Origin: Pyrenopolyporus hunteri
Lineage: Eukaryota; Ascomycota; Sordariomycetes; Xylariales; Hypoxylaceae
Direction: 5' to 3'
DNA length: 64,000 nt
Assembly (NCBI GenBank): GCA_902806595.1
Contig: CADCXC010000005.1
Span: forward strand, 62,001 to 126,000
The notes under the pieces are model-generated. The model did no database searches. It saw nothing but the letters and a program-made list of their open reading frames with translations, and was not told the origin of the DNA. Shown piece after piece: positions 34,595-45,456 of this stretch. Position 1 is the stretch's first letter. The number at the start of each line of letters is the position of its first letter. The position numbers and the translations under genes are program-made.

Positions 34595-37030
34595 CTATAC
34601 CTCCTCGCCGGCGACGCTTTCGTATCCGTCTCTCCTTCGCCCATTTGAACCGGCGAGTCCTAGGGCCATTGCGGCTGGGCTCTCGTAAATCTCGGTGTAG
34701 TTGACCCTCTCACCGCCAAGCATCGCATCGCCCGTCTCTCTGCGTCCGAAGACGGGCGCTGGGTCGCACCAGAAGTCGCGACAGTTCTGTACGAGGCCCT
34801 TATTATACGGATTGCGCTTCTTGCGCATTTTCTTGGCCGTGGCGGCGCTTCGGCCAGTGGCTGTCTCAATGAATGTGTCGACACCTAGGAGCCGGCCCCA
34901 TTGCTTCAGGAAGCTCCTGTGCTTGTGCGAATGCGCTCCCCTGCCCGTTCCTAGCGGATCATCGGCCGCAGACGGCGGCGCCGCAGCATCGGGATGGTTC
35001 GGGTCGAGAGGCGCCCCAGTACTTGTGAAAGCCGAGACTAACGATGATGCAGAGCCGTCCTGGATCCCATACATGTTTTCATACGTTGTCATGGCGCGTG
35101 CGACTTGTACGAATTGGACAAATATGAGCATGCCTACCCATGTGAGCTGAAGGGTCGTCCATAGGCCGAGGAGCACTGTATACGGGTCGGCGTTAACGAC
35201 CGCGCAGATCGATTCTGCTAGAACCAGACATTCCTTGGAACGAGATTTGGGAAGCTCCGAAAAGTAATAATACAGCAACCAGTCAAAGGACAATATGCCG
35301 AGGACAAGGTTGACTAGGTAGAGAAAGAAATGCCGGTGGTTGTTCACACCGACACAGTTGTTAACCCAGGGACAATGGCTGCTTTGTGTCAGCTTATTTA
35401 CGTCGGGAATCGGGCGGGATCGCTGATATTATGCTTACTGGTCGTGCTTCGCGACACATCGTTGGCATCGTCTGCAATGTTTACTTCTTAGGGGGGTTCG
35501 AATCATGCAGGTCACGCAGAAGTTGGACTCGTCGAATTTCCATAGGCTCAGCAGCTCATCGATGACAGCCTTCTGCTCTGCGATTCCGTTGAGTTTCGGG
35601 ACGTATCCAGGGTCAAAGACCATGCACGCGGCGTAAAAGTAACTAGTCAGGCCGTAGAAGATGAGGAATAGAAAGTTGAGTAGCGGGTGGAGTGAGAATG
35701 TTGCTGAAACAAGTTAATTGGCTTGCGTAGGACTTCGTGCCGCCGGGAAAACTCACCAGGGAGTATTACAAATAACCATCGTACGCCGACTAGAAATAGG
35801 GATGCCGCGAAGATGCCGGCTAACCAAGGCTGAATCCAACCCGTTAATACCATATCGCCATATCGTCTTGTCCTGGTTTGGAATACGTACCGTTCTATGC
35901 AGATGTCTCATATCCGGGGGGGCGTATTCTAGGATTTGGTTCGTAATCCACTGAAAACCGAACCCTACCAAGAGGGCTATGGGGATTGATAGGAAGATGG
36001 GCAAGTAAGCCATGATCATCAACTCGGTCCATAGTAGCGCGACCGGCAAGAGAAACAGGAACTTGTTCATGAAGCCTCGCTTATCCTTGAGAAAGAAGGA
36101 AGACCCAGGCCACCAGGGGGTTACGGCGTGCCCGTCTTCGTCGTAGCCACACTCCTTCAGAGCCCGGTGCCACGCGTTGATGGTGTTGAGGTCCCTCGCC
36201 GTTATCGCGGGCGTCTTACCGGTCCCCGTCTTTGCGAAGCGGTCCGAGCCGTATTCGAGAAGCTTGAGGATACATTGTGGCGACCCCTTGACCAGGGCCC
36301 AGTGCAACGCCGTGAAACCTTGCTCGTCCGTCGCGTGTACGCTTGCGCCCCATCGTAAGAAGAGGTCTACACATTGCGGAAAGCCCTTGTACGCGGCCCA
36401 CATCAGACATGTGTGTCCGTAAGCGTCGGCTACGTCGACGGGGATGCCCTGGTGCAGCAATAACACGACCAGTAAGACGTTTCCACTAAAAGTCGAGATG
36501 TGAAGAGTGTTATAGCCTTGCGCGTCGGTAACGAGGGGGTCGGCCCCGTGCTGGAGCAGGAGATTGACGGTGTAGTAGTTGGATCGTTGGGCGGCCCACT
36601 GCAGCGGCGTCGCGACGCTCTCGCCGCCCTTCTTGTTTATGTCGGCGCCTTTTTCTATAAGAAACTTGCACATCGCGTACTGGTTGTTGATAGCTGCCCA
36701 CTGAAGAGGGTGGGAGGGGGAGATGGTTAGTAAAGACAACTAAGAGGTGTGCATGGATGGGCCGGCGCATACGTGGAGCGGAGTGATGCCTTCGTCGTCT
36801 GTGTAAGTCGCGTCGTATTCGGATGATTCGAAGAGCTTTTCCATCGCTGATATGTCCCCTACTCTTGCGATCTGCATAATATCCGGATCGGACGGCGGAG
36901 CATCGCCGCTGGGGAGGTTGCCCATTTCCATATCGTGCGAGTTTAGCTTCGGGGCAGCCGCGGCGCCTTTGGAGGACGGCTGTATCGGGGCGCCGGCGGA
37001 ATGCGCGTTCGATAACGTGCCTTGTGACAT
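34595..37030 (-). CDS. AKR1: Ankyrin-repeat DHHC palmitoyltransferase, Akr1 homologue
   Basis: Golgi/endosomal S-acyltransferase that palmitoylates proteins and supports endocytosis (yeast Akr1). Five exons: 36773-37030, 35891-36700, 35757-35829, 35439-35703 and 34595-35378, with introns of 72, 61, 53 and 60 bp, giving 729 residues. Residues 55-260 contain five to six ankyrin repeats (TPLHWAAINNQ, TPLQWAAQRSN, NTLHISTFSGN, TCLMWAAYKGF, TALHWALVKGS). Transmembrane segments follow (FLFLLPVALLWTELM, FLSIPIALLVGFGF, LAGIFAASLFLVGV, LLNFLFLIFYGLTSY). The cysteine-rich domain has FCVTCMIRTPLRSKHCRRCQRCVAKHD and continues across the last splice into HHCPWVNNCVGVNNH, catalytic C471. Two more spans follow. 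The intron acceptor there is AAGCAG: only the downstream AG gives DHHC. Intron 1 has a perfect TACTAAC branch site. Confidence 0.93.
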
Positions 37031-37732
37031 TGCGCCTAGACCAGCTTCTCTTTTTTTTTTTTTTGGAATTGGAAAAGTTACGAGTTATTCGGCGGAGGCG
37101 GTTGGCGGCAGGTCCGGATCTACGAAAAGAGGCGGCGGGAGGGAAAGAGAGAAGAGAAGAAGAAGATGAAGAAGAGGAAGAAGAAGAAGGAAGAAAAGAG
37201 ACGTCTAGTTGGTCGGTGTATCGTAGAAAGACCGATGAATGGGCATTTCTTGGGACGAGGAGTTAAGCACTTCTGGGCTGCTCGACTTCTGGAATCCGGG
37301 GAAGAAATGGTATAATCCTCTGTGATTTTTTGATGCTCTCAGCCTCAGAAGAGTCAAACCAGCAACATAGGTACCTATGTGATACCAGGTCTGGAGTAGG
37401 ACCAGAGGAGAAAACTCATATACCGTAACCAAATCTGTCCCAGAAATCCATTGAATTGGCCTTCTTTTTCTTTCTTTCTTTTTTTTTTCCTTTTCTTTTC
37501 TTTATATTGTTGCTGTTGGTGGTCTCATGAGATATCGTGCATCGGGTCAGCATCTGCCTTCTTCAACCTTAATCATTGACATTTTGGGGCTGTAGGGCGC
37601 CTGCCTTTTGCCGTGCAGCCGATCCTACCGTCGTCAGCGTTAAGCCACTTGCTTCTCCTATTCTATTGCGACGTTAGCTACCTCAGCCACACCTATTAAG
37701 CTCCTTGATTGGCTTGGAATTCTCCGAGGCTT

Positions 37733-37765
<33 letters not shown>

Positions 37766-37775
37766 GTATCGCGTA
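37031..37775. other. Upstream region of the Akr1 gene
   Basis: Contains a purine-rich run (37130-37200) and a pyrimidine-rich run (37460-37505). A poly-T tract of about 27 bases (37739-37765) ends just before the inverted-repeat element. No gene seen. Confidence 0.45.
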
Positions 37776-37824
37776 TAGGTCGTAGGGGTAAAAAGTAATA
37801 GCGCGCTTTATAACCTTATATTTT
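37774..37824 (+). repeat. Left terminal inverted repeat
   Basis: Pairs with 39294-39344. Compared with the right arm it shows A for G and T for C at eight or nine sites, the direction expected from RIP. Confidence 0.75.
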
Positions 37825-39342
37825 AATTTAATATAATTAAAAAATATTTTTTTATATAAATTTATATGTAAAAATATAATAATTCGATAATTAAATAAAA
37901 AATTAAAACTTTATTATTATTTTTTATTAAATTTAAAATACGATCGAATTTTATTATATATTAAAAAAGATAAAATTTTTAAAAAATTTTTTAATATTAT
38001 TTTTTAAGTTTTTTAAATAGTTTTTTTTAATTATTAAATGTTTAATAATTTTAAATCGTAATTTAATTTTAATTAATTTTTTATTTATATTTATATATTT
38101 TCGATAAAATTTAAATTAAAATTATTTAATAGTTATTTAATTATATAAATTTTTAAACGATTTAATTTTTTAAAAGTTTTTTTAACGATATAAAAAAAAT
38201 TTTATTATATTAAAAAACGATTTATATAAATAAATTATTTAAAAATATTTTTATTTTTAATAAAATCGTTTCGTAATATTATTTAATCGTAATTTTACTT
38301 TAATTTTTAAATTATATATAATAAAAATTTTTTATTTTATTTTAAAACGATTTTTAAAATATTTATTTATTATAGTTTTAATTATAAAAAAATTCGAAAA
38401 AATTTTTAAATTTTAATTAATATATTATAATAAATTTTCGAAAGTATAATTAATTTATATAATAAGTTTTATTATTAAATATAAGGTTTTTTTTTAATTA
38501 TATTTTCGATATAAATTAATATTTTAAAAATTTTTAATATAATTTAATATAATATTTTTTATTTTTAAAATTTAATAAAAATTTTATATAATTTTTAATT
38601 TTTTTTTCGAATTTTAATTTTTTTAAAATACGATTAATTATCGTAAAATTATATTAAAAAATTTTAAAAATTAAATATTAAAAATTTAATTAAAAGATTT
38701 AACGATTTAATCGATTTATATTTAAAAAAAATAATATAACTTTAATTTTTAAAGGATTTATTTATATATAATTATTATATTTTTTTTTTCGACGTTAAAA
38801 ATTTTATAAAAGTTTTTTAAATTTAAATATAATTAAAATTAATAATTTTTAATAATTATATATATGTAGTTTCGAAATTATATTTTTTATAATATTAAAT
38901 TTTATATTTTTAATTTTTTAAAAAATTTTTCGATATAATATAATTAAATTTTTAATTCGAATTTATTAAAAGTTTTTATAATAATTTTCGAATTATAAAA
39001 TTATATTATTTATATAATAATTTTTTTTAAGTTTTTATCGACGGCGAAATGTTTATAAAACGTTATTTTTTTATATAATTAATTTAAACGTTTAAATTTA
39101 TTTTTTTTAATATAATTACGATTTAAATAATTTTAAAATTAAAAATTTTATAATTAATTAAAAATTTTATATTATATATATAATTTTTTAAAAAAGGATA
39201 ATATTTAAGGGGGGGCGAATTTATCATTATATCGAAGGTTTATATTTTTATATATAAATTTATATAAGGGTATATCTTTTAGTTATATTTGGTAAAAAAT
39301 GGGGCTATGGAGCGCGCTACTACTTTCTACCCCCGGGACCTA
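37776..39342. mobile_element. RIP-hit DNA transposon with about 50-bp terminal inverted repeats
   Basis: The block 37800-39220 is A+T-saturated like the 10-18 kb block. Its ends are inverted repeats: reading inward from 37774, TATAGGTCGTAGGGGTAAAA, and from 39344 on the other strand, TATAGGTCCCGGGGGTAGAA. Similarity continues through TAGCGCGCT for about 50 bp. About 40 of 51 positions agree, and most differences are C-to-T or G-to-A in the left arm. If TA is the target duplication, the element is 37776-39342 (1,567 bp), a size expected for a Tc1/mariner/pogo-class (for example Fot1-like) transposon. No transposase can be read because of mutation. The last 120 bp at the right end are much less mutated than the left end. 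Confidence 0.75.
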
Positions 39343-39344
39343 TA
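39294..39344 (-). repeat. Right terminal inverted repeat
   Basis: Pairs with 37774-37824 and keeps runs of G and C (GGGGG, TAGCCCC on the complementary reading) that were mutated in the left arm. Confidence 0.75.
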
Positions 39345-39762
39345 CATGGATGGATACAACTAATACGTGCACCACTTAAGCGTGTACCTATCTACCTATA
39401 TATCCATACGTGCCTAGGTGGTAGGTACCTCCTATCCGTCCCTCCCAGTGGGACGGTATAGTACATGCGTCGCGCTACGCTATCGTACGTAAACTTTCCC
39501 TTATATGTACCTAGGTACCTAAAGTACCTACCTACCTACTAAAAGCACCTGTCGAGGCTTGGCATCGGATGATGACACTGTAACCCAAGGAAAGTTTAAT
39601 CTCGTACCCTACGTACCTCTCTGGTATACAATTTCGACACGACACGACACGACATGATATGACATACGAACCCCCTTCTTTTTTACATAGTCCTCTCTTA
39701 TAAACCTTTCCTCTTCTTTCGTCTCCGCCCCCCCTCCCCTTTCTATTTTCTTGACTGCCACC
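39343..39762. promoter_or_regulatory. Promoter and leader of the SRP receptor beta gene
   Basis: Contains CCTA/TAGG palindromes (39385-39545), a run of CGACA repeats (39636-39655) and a long CT-rich stretch (39670-39752) just before the ATG, the usual fungal leader composition. The start context GCCACCATGG is an ideal Kozak sequence. Confidence 0.5.
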
Positions 39763-40632
39763 ATGGCATCAAGCAAAATGGAGGCCTTCATGCAACTCCT
39801 CGAGTACATCCTCACGCCCTCGGCTGAGATCTTCATCGTCGGCGCCCTTATCGTCTTCCTTGTGCCGGCCCTCGTGCACTTTTATATCGTTCGCACCACA
39901 CCCTACACGACCCTGCCCTCTATTCTGCTCGCTGGCCCCTCCGGCGCCGGCAAGACCTCCCTCCTTACCCTGCTCGAGCGCGGCGACTCTGCCTCCGCAA
40001 CCCACACTTCCCAGGTCCCGCAGTCCGTCGAGCTCACCGTTTCCAACGACCACGGCGCCGCCACATTTCGTGAGGCCGCGCGCGTTGACGCCCCCGGGTC
40101 CCACCGCAAGTTCCTCCTCGTCGACACCCCGGGGCACGGCAAGCTAAGGAACCAGCATGCCATGACCAAGCTAGCGTCAAGTACGGTGCGGGGTGTTGTC
40201 TATATGCTCGACGCTGCTAGCCTAGACGAAAGCCTGGCAGACGCAGCAGCCTACCTGTACGACCTGCTCCTTGCTCTCCAGAAGCGGACCGGCGCCGGCA
40301 AGACCTCGAAGACGCCCACCGCTATCCACGTCCTTGTCGCCGCGAACAAGTTAGACCTGTTCACCGCCCTGCCCGCCTCGCTCGTCCGGAGCAACCTCGA
40401 GGCCGAGCTTGGCCGGATACGGCAATCTCGCAGCAAGGGTCTGCTGGACTCGGGCGTCGGTGTTGACGAGATCGGGTCCGAGGAGCAGGATTATTGGCTG
40501 GGCCAATACGGCTCCGACAAGTTTTCTTTCGGTCAGATGAGAGAATTTGATATTGAAGTTGACGTTATCGGCGGCAGCGTTCTCGAGGGAAACGTAGATA
40601 AGTGGTGGGATTGGATATCGGGCCGGATCTAA
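39763..40632 (+). CDS. SRP102: Signal recognition particle receptor subunit beta
   Basis: ER-membrane GTPase that anchors SRP receptor alpha and regulates ribosome-translocon targeting. One exon of 289 residues from the ATG at 39763, chosen for its GCCACCATGG context. The N-terminal span is about residues 22-43 (EIFIVGALIVFLVPALVHFYIV), giving a short lumenal tail and a cytosolic GTPase domain. G1 is GPSGAGKT at 58-65. G3 is DTPGHGKLR from D121. G4 is NKLD at 195-198. The RF/W-type C-terminal segment ends VDKWWDWISGRI. All motifs of the SRbeta/Arf-like fold are present; the loop after G4 (GVGVDEIGSEEQDYW) carries a modest insertion as in other fungi. It converges on the cystathionine beta-synthase gene. 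Confidence 0.92.
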   Translation: MASSKMEAFMQLLEYILTPSAEIFIVGALIVFLVPALVHFYIVRTTPYTTLPSILLAGPSGAGKTSLLTLLERGDSASATHTSQVPQSVELTVSNDHGAATFREAARVDAPGSHRKFLLVDTPGHGKLRNQHAMTKLASSTVRGVVYMLDAASLDESLADAAAYLYDLLLALQKRTGAGKTSKTPTAIHVLVAANKLDLFTALPASLVRSNLEAELGRIRQSRSKGLLDSGVGVDEIGSEEQDYWLGQYGSDKFSFGQMREFDIEVDVIGGSVLEGNVDKWWDWISGRI

Positions 40633-41324
40633 GCATTGGCCCTGACGAGTTGTACGTTTAAGTCGTTTAGCCCTACATGAGAATGCCGGTGCTACGTGGA
40701 AATCCGCTTGATCACGGCCCCTCTCTCCCGTCTCTGGCGCGCTCTCGAAGAAAGTTACGCATCAGTGCTTATAAGAGGTACCTACCTTATGTTTCCTTGT
40801 TGGCCAGGGCGGGAGTACCTTTTGTCCGTTGGGGCTTGTTCCTAGGTGTAGGTATACGAGGTTTGATTGTCCCAGCCCGCCGCCTTCGACCGCTCTATAT
40901 CTACCAGCCCATACGCCAAAATCGGTCATAGATCCACGTCTCATTCCGTGTCAATGTCCCCAGGCAACCGAGGCATCGATTTGAGATGACTGTTATGATA
41001 CCCCGATGTTACTGTGTGCTTTATATCACCGATAAATACCATCGGCGAGCATTAATTAGGCCCTAATGAAGAAACGGTGATACCATTATAGTAATGTGCT
41101 CTAAATGAAAACTCTATGGAAAGGCTCTTCGTGAATAGCCGAATCCCTCTAAAGCATTAAAGACGTTGAGTCTGCCATATATATCCCCGATATGCCCGAG
41201 TCTAAATTTCTGAATTGGTTTCCCATAGCATCCAAGAACAACCCCCACCGTAGCGCCGTGCTGAGAAGCCGTCTACAACCCCTGCGAGTGGAAGAGCACA
41301 AGCACAAAATATTACTTCAGCCGA
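40633..41324. other. Convergent spacer, 692 bp
   Basis: Between the SRP102 and CBS stop codons; holds both 3' UTRs. No recognisable gene or repeat. Confidence 0.4.
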
Positions 41325-42899
41325 CTAGGCTTTCACCTGCTTGACCATCCAGGTCAGCAAGTCGACCTTGGTTACCACCGCGACGGGTTTACTAAGCGCC
41401 TTAGCCTTGCCTTGACTAGGCTCGGTAACGACAGCAGCGCTGTTCCACTCGAAGAACTTGCTAAGCTCCGTGATGGGCGTGTCCAGCGTAATCTCCACGA
41501 ACTTGCGATGCTTACTCCCCTTCCCTTCCCTAGGATCGGTCACCACTTCGTCTATCTTACTGAAATCAAACATAACATCCTTAACCGGGCTTTGTCCGCT
41601 GGCTCGTCCGCGTGATACATAGCTTAGTAAGTTACCAAGGGTGACGAGACCTACAAGCTTGCCTCCCGGGCTAGCAAGGACCGGAAGTTGATCGTAACCT
41701 TTGTCGCGCATGGTCTCTATAGCCTCGGAGCAGGGACTGGTAGCGATAACGGAGATGACCGGCTTTAATCTTAGCGAGCGAACGGTAGCACCGGCGTAAG
41801 GATCATCAGTCTTCTTCGCGGAATCGCCGTTAGCCGCCGCCGCCGCCGCCTCCTTCGCCGCTTCGTCGGTGGTCGGCAGAAGATCATTGGCCGCTAACCA
41901 ATCGTCGTCCGCAAACTTGGTGAGATAGCTTCGGATACTGTCAGGTAATATGACGACGACGACGTCATTCTTGCCGAGTCCCAAATCCTTGACTGCCCTC
42001 AGAGCGGCGCTCAAGGCGCTCCCAGAACTTCCACCGACAAGCAGACCCTCCTCAGAAATCAGCCGCCGAGCGAGCTTAAACGACTCCTTGTCGTCCGTCT
42101 TGTACCACTTATCAACCTTCTCTCGGTCCAGCACCTCGGGTATAAAGTCGTAGCCAATGCCCTCGACCTTATACGCCTCATCTCGGTGCTCTTCGTTGAG
42201 CGACTCGGGTAAAGCCAGGATACTCCCCTGCGGATCGGCGGCCACGACCTTAATGTCCTTATTATGCTTCCTCAACCCCTTTGCTAGGCCGGTAATAGTA
42301 CCGCCCGTCCCGGCACCGGCTACCACGCAAGTGATCTTGCCGCCAGTCTGCTCCCAGATCTCCTCAGCTGTGCCGAGCTCATGGGCGAGCGGGTTGTTCT
42401 CGTTGGAATATTGATCCAGTATATGCGCATTGGGGATCTCCTTAACCAATCTCCTCGCCACGCCGATGTGGCTCTCGGGACTGTCCCATGCCGCCTGGGT
42501 CGGGGTACGGATGATGGTGGCACCAAGAGCTTTCAGCACGGAGACCTTTTCGGCGGACATCTTCTCGGGGAGCGTGATAATGGTCTTGTACCCCTTGATT
42601 GCGCCAACCAGGGCCAGGCCGATGCCCGTGTTCCCGCTCGTCGGTTCGATTAGTGTGTCGCCGGGCTTGATACGCCCGCTTCGCTCGGCCTCTTCGATCA
42701 TGCGGAGGGCAATGCGATCTTTTACGGAACCGCCGGCATTGAAGAGCTCGACTTTGGCGTAGACTTCGCATTCAACGCCAAAAGACTGTGGTATCTTGTT
42801 CAGGCGTACCAGGGGCGTGTTGCCTATTAATTCGGTGGCTGCAAGGACCGTCGCAGCTCGCGGCGGGCTGTGCGGGATTGTGCCATTTGTGGTAGTCAT
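41325..42899 (-). CDS. CYS4: Cystathionine beta-synthase
   Basis: PLP enzyme that condenses serine and homocysteine to cystathionine, the first step of transsulfuration, in the cytosol. One uninterrupted exon of 524 residues. The catalytic domain starts at ELIGNTPLVRLNKIP; the PLP-binding lysine is K60 in NAGGSVKDR. The Asn loop is PTSGNTG at 86-92, and the phosphate-binding loop is GAGTGGTITG near residue 200. The linker after about residue 345 is alanine-rich (AAKEAAAAAANGDS). A CBS-domain pair follows (VISVIATSPCSEAIETMRDKGYDQLPV ... VEITLDTPITELSKFFEWNSAAVVTE), as in yeast Cys4 and human CBS. There is no N-terminal haem motif (no Cys-Pro-His segment), as in yeast. The alternative, O-acetylserine sulfhydrylase, is unlikely because of the CBS pair and length. 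Confidence 0.96.
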   Translation of the reverse strand: MTTTNGTIPHSPPRAATVLAATELIGNTPLVRLNKIPQSFGVECEVYAKVELFNAGGSVKDRIALRMIEEAERSGRIKPGDTLIEPTSGNTGIGLALVGAIKGYKTIITLPEKMSAEKVSVLKALGATIIRTPTQAAWDSPESHIGVARRLVKEIPNAHILDQYSNENNPLAHELGTAEEIWEQTGGKITCVVAGAGTGGTITGLAKGLRKHNKDIKVVAADPQGSILALPESLNEEHRDEAYKVEGIGYDFIPEVLDREKVDKWYKTDDKESFKLARRLISEEGLLVGGSSGSALSAALRAVKDLGLGKNDVVVVILPDSIRSYLTKFADDDWLAANDLLPTTDEAAKEAAAAAANGDSAKKTDDPYAGATVRSLRLKPVISVIATSPCSEAIETMRDKGYDQLPVLASPGGKLVGLVTLGNLLSYVSRGRASGQSPVKDVMFDFSKIDEVVTDPREGKGSKHRKFVEITLDTPITELSKFFEWNSAAVVTEPSQGKAKALSKPVAVVTKVDLLTWMVKQVKA

Positions 42900-43423
42900 G
42901 TCGATAGGAGAAACAGAACGGTGATTACCAGGTAGGTATTAGTCAAAATGACCGAGAATATTAGCGAATGCTCTGGGACAACGGTAAGAGAAGAAGACGG
43001 TCAGCCAGAGAGAGAAGAAAAGGGTAAAAAGCGGAAGACGGAAGACGGAAGAATTAAAAATTAAGGTAAAAGTAGGTAGGTAGGTACAATGCCTACCAGG
43101 TAGGTAAGATCAAGAATCTCGCCATTGGACTCGGTATGAGGCGAGAAGAGTCTAAACCCCACTAACGAGCCGACGATATGCGCCTGCAGGAACAGACAAC
43201 CTAGGTACCTATCATAGGTACCTCCTACCTGGGAGTGCCGCCAGCAAGGCCAGACCAACATGCCCTAGCGGCTCTAAGGTACCCTTTAGGTACCTAGGTA
43301 GGTAGGTACCTACCCCCCACCGGCCCAACCCGCAATTCCGATTCTTCGATTCTTCTTCTATATACGTCTTTCCTCCACCCCTCCTAGACATCACCTATAC
43401 CTAACTACCTACCTACCTACCAC

Positions 43424-44072
43424 AGCGGCAACCGGTAAGTGTAGACAACGGTTGTATATTCAAAAACGATTTCTTAATAACATAAATTTAGTTGGACGGC
43501 AATCGTTTTTCCTACGGCAACGATTTCTTATATAAAATAGAAATAATTCTCTAGTTTTTTTTTTTTTTTTTTTTTACGTTACTACGGTTACGAAACGACT
43601 ACATAATCACCCACCCAAATACCTAGGTAAGTACCTACCTAAGTACCTAAAATACTCTACCTCATAAAGACTTAAAGATTTGAAGGGAGATTTAGAGACT
43701 TAGAGACTTAGAGACCTGGAAGGAGACCTGGAAGGAGACCTGGAGACCTGGAGACCTGGAGACCTAGAAAGAGACCTGGAGACCTGGAGACCTGGAGACC
43801 TAGGGATCTGGAGCTGGAGGGAGACCTAGAAGGAGACTTAGAAATATCTTAGAAGAAAGAAAAAAAAATCGAACGTAAAGTTAAAAAATAATTTCTTTAT
43901 ATATTATATTGTTACACAATATTTACGCGTCGTAATATTAAAAATAAAAATAAAAAACGCGTAAAATAATAAGAAATCATTTCTTAAAAAATAACGTTTT
44001 TTTATAGCCAACGTTTTCTAAGTATACAATCGTTTTTCATTCCCATAATTTGCCGCTACGGTAGGTACCTAC
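43424..44072. mobile_element. Possible non-autonomous inverted-repeat element (MITE-like)
   Basis: The ends are imperfect inverted repeats: left CTACCACAGCGGCAA, right (complement) CTACCGTAGCGGCAA. A further inner match is ACGGTTGTATATTC against ACGATTGTATACTT, followed by AAAACG on both arms. The subterminal unit ACGATTTCTTA occurs twice on the left and in degraded form on the right. The inside is a poly-T tract, the GGAGACCTG minisatellite and an AT-rich part. Because the flanks are themselves CCTA palindromes, the border and any target duplication are uncertain. No coding capacity. Confidence 0.45.
43688..43851. repeat. Minisatellite of 9-bp GGAGACCTG units
   Basis: About 15 to 18 imperfect 9-bp units (GGAGACCTG, with TTAGAGACT and AAGGAGACC variants) in tandem. 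The unit length is a multiple of three, so it would read as a tripeptide repeat, but no surrounding gene supports translation. Confidence 0.85.
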
Positions 44073-45456
44073 TATTATTTTCAACGGGCTTATATACCTA
44101 GGTAGACTTGGTGAATGCGACAATCCGTCACCGTCAAAGTGTCTGTTAACAAGTTGACAATCTATCCAACTCCCAAATTACCTATTACTTGAGTTATCCG
44201 GCTAGATTGAGAATCTCCTTCTATGTAGTGATCGATACTAAGTTAATATTTATATCATTGAAGAACATACACTATATATCAACATGTTCTCAATATCATC
44301 GCTTTTTCGCTCTCTGGAGGGCATTTTCACATGTATCACTTCTAGTCTGGCAGCTAGCGTACCTACGGAGTATGTGTAAGTCCTTACTCACTCGGAACAA
44401 CCTGGTCTATACTATAGGCCCACTATAGGCATCTACATACCTAGGTAAACACCCGTCTACGTAGGTGAATATCAAATTCCTGGGTACCTAAGCAAGATAG
44501 GCGCCTGCGTATGTAAATAGGAGGTAAGTAGGTACCTACCTAGGTACCTGTCACTCTCAAGGACGCACCCGATGTCACTGGCCAGCACCCCATAATCAGT
44601 AAGGGGACGTGGAGAATCCATCGACTGAGAGACGAGCTGCGGTTCTTGAAGTATAGCCCAGGACAATACTTCCGACCACATTGCGACGGACATCTCGTGG
44701 ACGAAGATGGAATAAAAAGCTAGGTACTTAACCTTACATCTCTACCTCACCGGTGGTTGTGATGGTGATAATGGGGTAAAAGGGGGCGCCACAAGGTTCG
44801 CAGCGGACTTCGAGAACCCTAGCGAGGGGAGACTCGATATCAGCTCCAAAGCATGGAGCTTAGTTATATTTCAGCAGAGGACTGTGTACCATGAGGGAGT
44901 AGGAGCAACGAAAGGAGAGAAATACGCCATGCGGATGGATATCATGTCCAGGAAGATGTAAATTACCTTTGTATTCTTAGTATATATGGAAATCTTCTTT
45001 ATCCTTTTACTTTATAAGGTAAGGCTAGGTATTTATATCCTCATTATTCCTTCTTGCACGTACGTTATTTCTTTCATATGAGTGACTAGCACAGCTCAAT
45101 AGACAGAGATCTAAGTCAAGAAACCATGTATACGTATCTTCCCTTGCGGAATCGCCCTGTCCGCCTACGGCACGCTCCCGAAGATGTACCTAGGCGTATA
45201 TTCCCATTAATTCCCACACCTTTATACACATAATGTGCATACATCTTGGGGAACTACCTTTGGTACTTGCTTTTCCTTTGTTCTTTTGTAGTTATATTGA
45301 CAATGCCGATAGTCCTTTCACCTTTTTAGATTCGGGCTCATTATCAATCTCCATCGTATATCTTGGCCGAACAGAACCACCAGGAGTTCAATCTGGGATA
45401 TTCTACTATCTTAGACCAATACCCACGCACTTAGATTAATCATCCATGCCCACGTA

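Larger units (their letters stand above)
42900..45456. other. Gene-free spacer of 2.56 kb with repeats
   Basis: It starts with the CYS4 promoter. CCTA/TAGG palindromes are dense at 43070-43100, 43200-43310, 43400-43425, 43620-43650, 44065-44105 and 44470-44550. A candidate inverted-repeat element with an internal minisatellite occupies 43424-44072. The rest shows no gene with recognisable content. Confidence 0.45.

Noticed and set aside
34261..34704. Arginine-rich 147-codon frame on the plus strand
   Set aside because: It overlaps the 3' coding part of the Akr1 gene antisense and has a random, Arg/Leu-rich composition.
43688..43851. CRISPR-like repeat array
   Set aside because: The units are contiguous 9-bp tandem repeats without spacers, in a eukaryotic genome; it is a minisatellite.
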